Source of the DNA: CAG-238 sp963601575
GTDB taxonomy: Bacteria; Bacillota; Clostridia; Peptostreptococcales; Anaerovoracaceae
Length of the DNA stretch: 64,000 bases
Direction of reading: 5' to 3'
Assembly: GCA_963601575.1 (NCBI GenBank)
Contig: CAVCFO010000006.1
Location: 14,012-78,011, forward strand
Part shown: positions 25,696 to 33,800 of the stretch, piece after piece
How positions within the stretch are numbered: position 1 is the stretch's first letter
Layout: every line of letters begins with the position of its first letter
Notes under the pieces: generated by a model
The model's database searches: none
What the model was told of the DNA's origin: nothing
What the model saw: the letters and a program-made list of their open reading frames with translations, nothing else
Made by a program: the position numbers and the translations under genes

Positions 25696-27084
25696 ATGGG
25701 AAAAATCAGATATTACATTGCGCTTTGGGCGGCAAAACTGTCGATTATCGCGCTGAAGATAACAAGACATAACGGAACAAATTTTCCGGGAGCGCTCGCG
25801 CTTCGCCTCTACCCGGAGTTCCTGAAATATGCGGCAAAACCGAAAAAAATAATCGCGGTCACCGGGACCAACGGCAAGACCACGGTTTCAAATATGCTCC
25901 TTGATATGCTCACCATGGACGGGAAACAGGTTTTGAACAACAAGATGGGCTCAAATATCAATTCCGGGATCGCTTCCTCGCTGATTTATGGGGTAAATTT
26001 TTTCGGCAGATGCAAGTACGAAATCGGACTTTTTGAGGTGGACGAGCGTTCGGCTCTCAGGGTCTATCCATATATGAAGCCGGATTATATGCTGATTACA
26101 AACCTTTCGCGGGATTCAATCATGCGAAACGCTCACCCTGAGTATATCGCAAACATTCTGACAAGATACATCCCAAAGGAGACAAAGCTTGTGCTGAATG
26201 CAGACGACCTTATCTCGTGCAGCGTTGCTCCGGATAACGAAAGGGTGTATTTCGGCATCGAAAAAATGGCTACAGACAGGACGGAATGTATCAATCTTAT
26301 CAACGATTTGCAGATTTGTCCGGTTTGCCACCACGAGCTAAAATATGAATATCTCCGCTATAACCATATCGGAAAGGCTTATTGCCCGGAATGCGGTTTC
26401 AAGGCGCCTGCCTACGACTATGCGGGACAAAATGTTGATCTTGACAAGATGACTATTGATGTTGCCGATGCGGCGGGGACGGGGCACTACAAGCTCCTTA
26501 ACGAGAGCATATATAATATATACAATGTGGTTTCCGCAGTAGCGATGCTCAGAGAAATCGGTTACAGCCATGAGCAGATCGAGGGATTTTTCGGCAAACT
26601 CAACATCGTAGGAAGCCGCTATAACGAGAAAAAAATCGGCACAAGAACCCTTTATCGCGTCCTTGCAAAGGAAAAGAACGCATTTGCCACCACGCGTGTA
26701 TTCGACTACATCGGAGGGCTCGCAGGAGACAAGGAAATCATCCTGATGAACAGCTGCCAGGGAGATATGAAACATTGGTCGGAAAACACCTGCTGGCTCT
26801 ACGACTGCGATTTTGAGTTTTTGAATCACGAGAATATCAAAAATATCATACTCTGCGGGCCGAGAAGATTTGACCATAAACTTAGACTTCTGATAGCAGG
26901 GGTGCCGGAGGAAAGGCTTTCCTTCGCAGAGAAAGAAACCGATGCGCCGGACTTGCTCAAACTTTTTGAAAACGACCATATTTATGTGCTTTACGGCACA
27001 GATTCCATCGAACTTGGAAAGAAAGTTGCCGACAGGGTGGAAGATATGCTAAAAGACAAGGCAAGAGAGGAGGGAGCGAAATGA
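25696..27084 (+). CDS. murT: MurT-like Mur ligase (lipid II isoglutaminyl synthase large subunit family)
   Basis: This 462-aa Mur-ligase-fold protein has the P-loop VTGTNGKTTVSNM (about residues 53-65), the central domain with conserved NADD, and the MurT-type inserted zinc ribbon CPVC (208-211) and CPEC (230-233). The C-terminal 'MurT_C' (DUF1727) domain follows. In Gram-positive bacteria MurT with GatD amidates D-Glu of the lipid II stem peptide. It overlaps the GatD-like gene by 4 bp (ATGA), so the subunits are made together. The partner's glutaminase site is lost, so the reaction may differ from the classical one. Confidence 0.88.
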   Translation: MGKIRYYIALWAAKLSIIALKITRHNGTNFPGALALRLYPEFLKYAAKPKKIIAVTGTNGKTTVSNMLLDMLTMDGKQVLNNKMGSNINSGIASSLIYGVNFFGRCKYEIGLFEVDERSALRVYPYMKPDYMLITNLSRDSIMRNAHPEYIANILTRYIPKETKLVLNADDLISCSVAPDNERVYFGIEKMATDRTECINLINDLQICPVCHHELKYEYLRYNHIGKAYCPECGFKAPAYDYAGQNVDLDKMTIDVADAAGTGHYKLLNESIYNIYNVVSAVAMLREIGYSHEQIEGFFGKLNIVGSRYNEKKIGTRTLYRVLAKEKNAFATTRVFDYIGGLAGDKEIILMNSCQGDMKHWSENTCWLYDCDFEFLNHENIKNIILCGPRRFDHKLRLLIAGVPEERLSFAEKETDAPDLLKLFENDHIYVLYGTDSIELGKKVADRVEDMLKDKAREEGAK

Positions 27085-27827
27085 AGATAGAAGTTCTGTA
27101 CCCTGAGGTTGCAAATCTATATGGCGACCTCGAAAACGTGGACTACCTGAAAAAGTCCTGCGCGGGAGGCGAAGACGAAATCGAAATAGTCGAGACTCAT
27201 CTTTGGGAGGAGCCATTGTTCGCTCGCGAAAAGCCTCAGCTGATCTACATGGGAACAATGAAAGAAAGCTCCCAGCATCTCGTAAAAACCGCCCTTTCAA
27301 AGTATCGGGACGAGCTAAAGGCACGGATTGACGACGGGACGCTGTTTCTCATAACGGGAAATGCCCTTGAAATCTTCGGCAGCAGAATCGAGGACAAGGA
27401 CGGAAGCTGCTTGGAATGTCTCGGATTTTTCCCAACTGTGGCAAAGCGGGATATGCTACACCGGTTCAATTCCCTGTATCTGGGAGAATTTGAAGGCATG
27501 GAGATTGCAGGATACAAGAGCCAGTTTACACATTCCTACGAAGAAAAAATCGCAGGATGCGTCTATGAAAGCCCGCAAAGTCTCTTTGAGACAAAGCGTG
27601 GGCCGGGGCTGAATCCGGATGTTACCGGAGAGGGGATTCGACAAAACAATTTTCTCGCCACCTATGTGATCGGGCCGATTCTAATACTGAACCCGCCCTT
27701 TGCCAAGTGGATATTGGCGAAGATGGGCGTAGAGAATCCAAAGCTTGCCTTTGAGGAGGCGGCGACAGAGGCTTACAACGTGCGAATCGCAGAGTACAGC
27801 GATCCTGCAACGGGCTTTTATTATTAG
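27081..27827 (+). CDS. gatD: GatD-like type 1 amidotransferase fold without catalytic Cys/His
   Basis: This 248-aa protein has the CobB/CobQ-like glutamine amidotransferase fold of GatD (MKIEVLYPEVANLYGDLEN at the N-terminus is the family start). At the nucleophile elbow, where active GatD has a GICGGYQ-type sequence, this protein reads LITGNALEIFG with Thr92 in place of Cys. At the usual TYLHGP site it reads TYVIGP, with Ile197 instead of His. It should not hydrolyse glutamine. It may still act as a structural partner of MurT that lets free ammonia or another amine be used. Clean MurT coupling and an intact frame argue against decay. Confidence 0.8.
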   Translation: MKIEVLYPEVANLYGDLENVDYLKKSCAGGEDEIEIVETHLWEEPLFAREKPQLIYMGTMKESSQHLVKTALSKYRDELKARIDDGTLFLITGNALEIFGSRIEDKDGSCLECLGFFPTVAKRDMLHRFNSLYLGEFEGMEIAGYKSQFTHSYEEKIAGCVYESPQSLFETKRGPGLNPDVTGEGIRQNNFLATYVIGPILILNPPFAKWILAKMGVENPKLAFEEAATEAYNVRIAEYSDPATGFYY

Positions 27828-27964
27828 ACTACCGAAAAAGAGCAGCATGAACACGAAAACCAATTTAACTTTTTATCGTAAGATCAGAATAAAATATATT
27901 AAGCTCGAAGTTAGGCGCTCCGGGCTTTTTGATTGCCATGCAATACATAACCCAAAATTTTTTC

Positions 27965-27994
27965 TTGAACTTTCCTACTCCTATCTGATAAAGA
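27965..27994 (+). promoter_or_regulatory. Possible extended -10 promoter for the serine recombinase
   Basis: TTGAAC (27965-27970), an 18-bp spacer and TAAAGA (27989-27994) with TGA just before it. The start would give a very short leader before the GGAGG at 28002-28006. Confidence 0.35.
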
Positions 27995-28014
27995 TAGTGG
28001 CAGGAGGTAAGAGT

Positions 28015-28626
28015 ATGGAAAACAAAAATGCAAGTCGTGTTTATGGGTATGTGCGGGTCAGTAGCGCCGACCAAAATGAGGAAAGGCAGCTTGTGGCAAT
28101 GGCGCAGGAGGGAATAAAGCAAAGAAATATATTTACGGACAAGCAGTCGGGCAAAGATTTTGAACGTCCGGAGTATCTGAAATTGCTCGAAAAACTCAAA
28201 GAGGGGGATTTGCTGATTGTCAAAAGCATTGACCGCCTCGGACGCAATTACGAAGAAATCATCCGGCAGTGGCGGCGCATCACCAAGGAAATCGGCGCAG
28301 ACATCAGGGTGCTTGATATGCCGCTTCTTGATACAACACTGAGCAAAGACCTTTTGGGAACGTTTATCGCAGATCTGGTGCTTCAGGTTTTGTCTTTCGC
28401 CGCAGAAAATGAGCGAAGCAACATCAGAAAAAGGCAAAGAGAGGGAATCGACGCGGCGCAGGCGCGGGGAGTGCGTTTCGGCAGACCCGAAATTCCCGAC
28501 AGCAAGGAAATGCAGGAAGCCATGATGCTTTACAGTCAAAACAAAATCACTCTCAGCAAAGCCCTGAGCATGAGCGGCATCGGCAAGACGACGTTTTACA
28601 AGAAGTTAAAGGAGTTTTCCGCATAA
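28015..28626 (+). CDS. Small serine recombinase (resolvase/invertase family)
   Basis: This 203-aa recombinase cuts and rejoins DNA at paired palindromic sites through a phosphoserine link. The catalytic domain begins VYGYVRVSSADQNEERQ (nucleophile Ser16), with DKQSGKDFERPE and the arginine-rich SIDRLGRNYEEI motif. It ends in a helix-turn-helix of Hin/Tn3-resolvase type (KALSMSGIGKTTFYKKL). Length matches DNA invertases and resolvases, not large integrases. GGAGGT lies 9 bp before the ATG, and the longer in-frame extension upstream is not needed. Immediately downstream lie two matching inverted sites and a promoter, so a site-specific inversion role is likely. Confidence 0.9.
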   Translation: MENKNASRVYGYVRVSSADQNEERQLVAMAQEGIKQRNIFTDKQSGKDFERPEYLKLLEKLKEGDLLIVKSIDRLGRNYEEIIRQWRRITKEIGADIRVLDMPLLDTTLSKDLLGTFIADLVLQVLSFAAENERSNIRKRQREGIDAAQARGVRFGRPEIPDSKEMQEAMMLYSQNKITLSKALSMSGIGKTTFYKKLKEFSA

Positions 28627-28631
28627 AAAAT

Positions 28632-28654
28632 CCGTAAAAGTACACTTTTTTGGA
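28632..28654 (+). repeat. Inverted site L (candidate recombination site)
   Basis: An imperfect palindrome TCCGTAAAAGT-AC-ACTTTTTTGGA in form, with core TAAAAGTACACTTTT at 28635-28649. The central dinucleotide AC makes it asymmetric. Its reverse complement matches the core of the site at 28825-28850, including the central dinucleotide, as serine recombinase crossover sites require. Confidence 0.65.
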
Positions 28655-28749
28655 CTTATCCGGCAGGCTTGCATTTTAAGCAAATTTAAATTTTTTATCT
28701 CATTTTAAGTTTTTTGCGCAAGATTTCCGCTAAAAAGCAAAAATTAGTG

Positions 28750-28778
28750 TTGCTTTTATGTATTTTGTGTGATAGTAT
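28750..28778 (+). promoter_or_regulatory. Extended -10 promoter driving the riboswitch and DUF4430 genes
   Basis: TTGCTT (28750-28755), a 17-bp spacer, and TAGTAT (28773-28778) preceded by TGA. It lies inside the segment bounded by the inverted sites and points toward the riboswitch about 105 bp downstream. The inverted site R lies in the transcribed leader. Confidence 0.65.
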
Positions 28779-28824
28779 GTGCTTGGAAAGAGAAAAAATC
28801 AGCCAAAATAATTGGCAAAGACGA

Positions 28825-28850
28825 GTTCGTAAAAGTGTACTTTTATGAAC
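28825..28850 (+). repeat. Inverted site R (candidate recombination site)
   Basis: A palindrome with 12-bp arms, GTTCGTAAAAGT and ACTTTTATGAAC (one mismatch), around a central GT. The core AAAAGTGTACTTTTA is the reverse complement of site L's core. Confidence 0.65.
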
Positions 28851-28884
28851 AAATCGTTGAAAAAATGAATATGGATAGCGAACA

Positions 28885-28985
28885 AGGACAGCTAACGGAA
28901 GTGGGGTGAGATGCCCCCCTGTTTCTCAGCAACTGTAATGCCTGCAACGACAGGACAAGCCAGGAGACGAGCTGTAGCTTGGATG
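28885..28985 (+). ncRNA. Cobalamin riboswitch
   Basis: The RNA shows the conserved cobalamin aptamer elements in order: GGAAGTGGGGTGAGATGCCC, then AGCAACTGTAAT, then the B12 box ACAAGCCAGGAGAC. Closing arms ACAGCT (28888-28893) and AGCTGT (28970-28975) pair. The aptamer should bind adenosyl- or aqua/methylcobalamin and shut down expression of what follows. It is about 250 nt upstream of the first downstream gene, so an expression platform must lie between. Confidence 0.88.
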
Positions 28986-29190
28986 TAAACGATTCTCTGG
29001 GGCAGAAGTGTGCATCAACGCGAAAAGGTAAGCGGACAAAAGGAGTTTTCTGTTATAGCGGCAGGAAGCTTGCTCGGCGGCACTTTTCAGATATTATGCG
29101 TGAATGCGTGATGTGGGCGGACTGTCAGAGAAAGATGGTTCGCTCTTTTTGTGTTGAAACGCAATAAATACGAAACTTTTCATCCTTAGA

Positions 29191-29218
29191 GGGCAGTGCT
29201 GCGAGGGCGGCGCTGCCC
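29191..29218 (+). promoter_or_regulatory. G/C-rich hairpin between riboswitch and first gene
   Basis: GGGCAGTGCTGC pairs with GCGGCGCTGCCC (two G-U pairs) around GAGG. No T-run follows, so it is not a standard terminator. It may be part of the riboswitch expression platform, or shield the ribosome binding site of the next gene 23 bp downstream. Confidence 0.45.
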
Positions 29219-29241
29219 AGTGGCAAGAGGGAATAAATAAA

Positions 29242-29682
29242 ATGCAGGACAAAACGAAAATGACACAGCGAGAGCTGAAAGAGAGCATAAAAAACGATCC
29301 GAACCTTACAGACTCGGAAAAATCAAAGGCAATCCATCAGATGGAAAAACCGTATAGAGAGCTTCCCGACGAGGAACTTTTGCAGCTTGTGCGGGACTTT
29401 GTGGCAGAGAATAACCGAATGCCGGAACGGGCGGATTTTGTCTATGATAACGTGTTGAAACAACGCTTCGGTCCTTGGGGCAGAATGCTCGAAAAGGCGG
29501 GGGTAAAAGAAGTGTCCGAGATTTATCTCGAAAGACGCCGCCGCCGAAAGGAAAAGCGGGAGCGCTACAAAGAATATCGCAGGCAAAAGCGGGAGCAGGA
29601 AGCCGCAGAAGCCGCAAGGCTCCAGCAGGCGGCGGAAACCGCAAAGACCGCAGGGCTTGTTGCGGAGCTAGAAACAAAATGA
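29242..29682 (+). CDS. Small charged protein with a homing-endonuclease-associated repeat
   Basis: This 146-aa hydrophilic protein has a central stretch, LLQLVRDFVAENNRMPERAD followed by LKQRFGPWGRMLEKAG, that resembles the DNA-binding repeat associated with HNH homing endonucleases (PF18780). It then runs into a highly basic and Glu/Ala-rich coiled tail (RRRRRKEKRERYKEYRRQKR). No nuclease domain is present. It is the first gene after the cobalamin riboswitch, and GAGGGA lies 12 bp before the ATG. Its role with the surface genes is unknown. It could be a DNA-binding remnant or a regulator. Confidence 0.6.
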   Translation: MQDKTKMTQRELKESIKNDPNLTDSEKSKAIHQMEKPYRELPDEELLQLVRDFVAENNRMPERADFVYDNVLKQRFGPWGRMLEKAGVKEVSEIYLERRRRRKEKRERYKEYRRQKREQEAAEAARLQQAAETAKTAGLVAELETK

Positions 29683-29786
29683 ATACACCGCAGAGGGAAG
29701 GCAGCAACACAAAACGCTGCAAGCCGAAAGGTTTCTCTGCTTGTAGATACGGCGGGCAGTCGCCGGAGACACAAAAGCAAAAGTAA
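29679..29786 (+). CDS. Possible 35-residue ORF coupled to the previous gene
   Basis: An ATG overlaps the TGA of the preceding gene (ATGA) and opens a 35-codon frame rich in Lys, Arg, Gln and Ser (for example GSNTKRCKPKGFSACRYGG). The overlap is typical of coupled genes, but the product has no recognisable feature and no clear ribosome binding site, so it may be chance. Confidence 0.2.
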   Translation: MNTPQREGSNTKRCKPKGFSACRYGGQSPETQKQK

Positions 29787-29860
29787 ACCGCATTTCAAAG
29801 AACTCGCACTGCCGCGGGCGATGAGAAATGCAGAAGTTTTTTCACAAGGAGGAAAATAAG

Positions 29861-30790
29861 ATGAAAAGACAAATGAAGAAAGGCCTTGCCATAGTCCTTG
29901 CACTGATTATGGTATTCGCCATGAGCAGTGTTGCATTTGCAACAACTAATCTCACCGCAGCATCAAGTACGATGTATCATAATTTTGCGACAATCGTGAC
30001 AGCAGAAGATGGGACAGTAAGTTATACGAATGCATCTGGCACAGCAATTACAAGCTTTACTGTTGCTGCGTCTCAAGCAGGCAGTTCATGGCAGGCAGTA
30101 GGTTTTGATAGCCAGTCAGAAGCACAGGCTGTATCATGGACAAGCTCCGATACAAGCGTTGCAACTGTTCCATCAGCGGGCACCGCCGTGGACAGCGTTT
30201 CCGGGACAGCAGGTACTTATGATAGCCAGGCAGTAATTACATTGGTAGGGACAGAAGCTGGTTCATGTACAATTCAGGCAAGCTATGATGGCGGCAGTGT
30301 TAATTTCACTGTTGTTCTGGAGAAATCCGGAACTTCCTATGCCTCTGTTGAAAATGTAAGAGTGATTGTAGATGACAAGACTGGTAGCGGGAGTTTGGGA
30401 GACGATAGTAATTTGACAATTACTAATGCTGCCTCAGACTCTAAGTTTTATAATCAGGCTCAGGCTGCTCAGACTTTTGCAACAGCAGGAACCGCGTTGG
30501 AAAAATTTACAACAGTTGAAGGCTACAGCCTGCTTGTAGGCTATGCCGGTAGCTATGTAGAGTCGATTGATGGTGTTGGTCCGGATAGCACATATACTAA
30601 TGGCTGGAATTACTGTGTAATGCGTCAGAACACCTCCGGAACTTGGGAAATCGCTGCAGATTCTCTTGTAATCGGCGCAGGCGAATATAGAGTAAGGACG
30701 GGGGATGTTGTTTACTGGGTATATGGTGCGTATGCAAACATTGCTGGCTACAACACCAATAAACTCAATGAATTAAATGGAATAAGCTAG
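29861..30790 (+). CDS. Secreted BIG2/DUF4430 (transcobalamin-like) protein
   Basis: This 309-aa exported protein has a signal peptide (MKRQMKKGLAIVLALIMVFA, cleavage near AFA-TT). It has a BIG2-like immunoglobulin domain (AVSWTSSDTSVATV and the following GTEAGSCTIQASYDGGSVNF), then a C-terminal DUF4430 domain at about residues 210-295 (YSLLVGYAGSYVESIDGVG, GWNYCVMRQN and the ending 'VRTGDVVYWVYGAY'). DUF4430 resembles the C-terminal beta domain of transcobalamin and intrinsic factor. With a cobalamin riboswitch upstream, a role in catching B12 outside the cell is likely, but binding is inferred. AAGGAGG lies 8 bp before the chosen ATG; the upstream ATG at 29828 lacks one. Confidence 0.78.
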   Translation: MKRQMKKGLAIVLALIMVFAMSSVAFATTNLTAASSTMYHNFATIVTAEDGTVSYTNASGTAITSFTVAASQAGSSWQAVGFDSQSEAQAVSWTSSDTSVATVPSAGTAVDSVSGTAGTYDSQAVITLVGTEAGSCTIQASYDGGSVNFTVVLEKSGTSYASVENVRVIVDDKTGSGSLGDDSNLTITNAASDSKFYNQAQAAQTFATAGTALEKFTTVEGYSLLVGYAGSYVESIDGVGPDSTYTNGWNYCVMRQNTSGTWEIAADSLVIGAGEYRVRTGDVVYWVYGAYANIAGYNTNKLNELNGIS

Positions 30791-30854
30791 ATAGTTGTAT
30801 TCGGGCGTATCGGGTGAACCGGTATGCCCATATGCATTTTGAGAGAAGGATGTT

Positions 30855-33800
30855 ATGAATATTATAGAAAAAAGTTTTAGGAAGTTGATGAGTCTTCTGT
30901 TGTCTTTCATTATAGTCTTGACTATGATGCCGATAAATGCATATGGAGGCAATGCTTCAGCCGAAACGGGGAGAGAATTTCTGATAAAGACAGGCGAATT
31001 TTCAATTACCCTTACCGACAGCTCAGGGGAAGCAGTAGCAATGCAGTCCAGTATTGAAGATGAGTATAGTGTGAATTCCATTCCATATCAAGAGGGAACC
31101 TATTATTATACAGCATATTCAAAGGATGGAACAAATATCGGGAGCGGGCAATTCGATGTAGGAACCTCGACTCAGGAACTCGTACTTCGTCAAGTTGTTT
31201 TCAGTACAAATGTGATACAAAATAATGATGTCGACTATACAATTGAAGTTAAAGACAGTGGAGAATCAGTTTCTTATTCACCCGGCAAGGCAGGAAACAC
31301 ATTTGTTCTACCGGCACTGGAAGGAAATGATTATTACAATTATAAGTTCATTCCTGACGGTACAGACAAATACTGGGGAAGCAGTGGAATCATGTATGTT
31401 TATGCCTCTGCAAAAGCAGATACATTTCAGGCTCTTAATTTGTCTGATGAATATGCATTTTTCTTAGTTGCTGAGAAGAAACAGATAAAGATACAAGCAC
31501 CGGAAGCTGCAGAACTAAAAGTCTATCATCGTGTAAAATTTTATAGACCGTTGGAGGAAATTGAAGTTGGAGAAGGGACAACTGACAATGGAATAACAAC
31601 ATATATATGTGAAGTGCCAGACAATACAAAACTTCACTATGAAGTTAGACAAGAAGGAAAAATAACGAAAGCCTCCACATTTAATACGAAGGATTATAAC
31701 GGCGATGATAAACCTCTTATAATTGGAACATTAAAAGATCGGACAAACGATGAGATTAGAGATGAAACCCAGGAGTTTTATGAAGCAAACTTGTATATGA
31801 ATCTTCCGGACAGCAGGTACCTGCAGCTTGAGGTAGGAGAGAACTTTGACATCACGACTTTTAGATCGTGGCAGGCTGTCGAAACAGGAACAGGGAACTA
31901 CTATGTAGAGCCGGATTATCATTATGAGGTGATGGAATGCGATGGTAGTTCGGCGTCTGTTACCGTGGATAGCAGCGGAAGAATAAATGCGGTAAGTCCC
32001 GGAATTAGCGTTGTGAAAGTCACATATGATCCTCTGGATTATTTGGCAGCAAACAAGGAACTTGTTTATAGCGGGATCTGGGAAGAAAACACGGGAATTA
32101 TTGTTGTCGATGTTAGCAACGGCAGCAAGGACACATTCGAAACCGGCATAGGTCTGTCCGAATATGATACGGTTTACTATATTAAATCCGAGAACGGAAC
32201 AGATAAAGATTCCTGCGCAGAGTATACTTTTACTCCAAAAACGGACGGAAATGTCGAAGTCAGGGTACAGAAGCCGTTGACCGCTGACTGGGGCGAAGAG
32301 TGGACTGACGGAACGATGAATGCTGACGGTACATGTACGGTTATGCTTCAGGAAGGTCCGAACATTGTCGAAGTGAAATCCGGAGATAAAGTGCAGTATC
32401 ATGTTGTTTATGCAAAAGGTCTTGAATTGACCATAACAAACCTTACCCACCCCGATATGGAAATTGTAAACGGGGACAAGGTAAGAATTACTTTCGATGG
32501 TCTGAAGATGCCGGTTCCGAAACTTGCGGCAATCTATAACCCCGGCTATCCTAACGAAACATGGGTTGAATATGAATTTGACGGCAGCACGATAAAAAGT
32601 GAAGGCGTTCAGTATACAATTACTGAGGATAATGCTATTGAATTCTATGTTGATGAAGCGGGTACAGCGGTTTTGAGCAATGGGCGGATTCATACAACTT
32701 CAATCGGAGAAACTGAGAGTGCGCACCGAAAAATAAATAAAGCAGGTATGAACTCTAACTACACGGGGGGAGATTCTGCGGAGAATATTAATGGTTATTA
32801 TTCTGTGCTGCCGGACATTGAAATTGAGGTTGCAGACGCTGAAGACAACGAGGAATATGAGAAACGGAATTATGCGAATTTGTCCAGCCTGAGCTTTGGC
32901 AGCAATTTAACTGGAACACTGGGCCGTGTTTATACAAAATATGAAGGAACAGTTCCTCAGGCTTTATTCATGGTTATTTGTAAAACCGAAACTAATTATA
33001 TAAAGATGGAACCGGCTCATTCAGACTGTACAATTACAGTGTATGCCGATGATCAAAAGTTAGAATATAACGGCGATAAAATAGCAATTAATAGTACAGT
33101 TTCTAATGTGAAAATCGTGGTAAGGCCAAATTACTCGGAAAAAGGATATCCCAAAACATATACAATAGCTTGTTTTAAAAGCACCGGGATCAATACTAGC
33201 GCATATGGTCACTATGAGGTTAATATAGAAGCCGATGGAGAGGATATGACTGACCGCATTGAACTTGCAGATAGTGACGAAAATGAGGCATATGGTGCGG
33301 GGTTCAGTTCCTGCTTTAGTTCATATAATGTAAGAGTTCCGTATAATACGGACAATATAAAGCTTTCGGTTGAATCAAGTATTACAGCGGGGATAATAAA
33401 GAACGCCAACCAAAGAAGTGGTAAGCTGACAAGTATAATTAAAATAGGAGAAGATGAAGCAAAATTGGAGAAGGCTTATACTGGAAGTGTAAACAATACG
33501 CAAAGTATTGCATTGAATGGTCAGAATGATACCAGTATCGATTTCTCTATAAGGCACGAGTCATATGATAAGAGTGATGCATGGGGCGGAAGTCGAAGCA
33601 TTGAATATAATTTGAATATAGAAAGAGAATCCGCTCCAGTAGAAGTAAAACTCAATAATCTGCAAAGTGGAGCTTCCGTAGTTATAAAAAACAGCAAAGG
33701 GAATACCATTGAGCCTGATACAAACAGAGCTTATGAATTGTCCGACGGCACATATAAGTATTATATAACCAAAGTCGGATATAAGACAATTGTGGGAACA

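Larger units (their letters stand above)
28632..28850. other. Candidate invertible promoter segment
   Basis: About 180 bp of A/T-rich DNA (28655-28824) lies between two oppositely oriented matching palindromic sites, immediately 3' of a serine recombinase gene. The segment has no coding capacity but holds a well-formed promoter (28750-28778) directed at the cobalamin riboswitch. Inversion would turn the promoter back toward the recombinase. This is an inference; read evidence for both orientations is needed. Confidence 0.55.

Noticed and set aside
27081..27827. GatD-like gene as a pseudogene
   Set aside because: The frame is complete, coupled to murT and well preserved outside the catalytic residues.
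28015..28626. Transposon or plasmid resolvase as the sole explanation for the recombinase
   Set aside because: No transposase or plasmid genes are nearby, while matched inverted sites flank a promoter next to it. Not excluded, but less likely.
28979..29167. 62-codon frame just after the riboswitch
   Set aside because: No ribosome binding site and no protein features; it falls in the riboswitch expression region.
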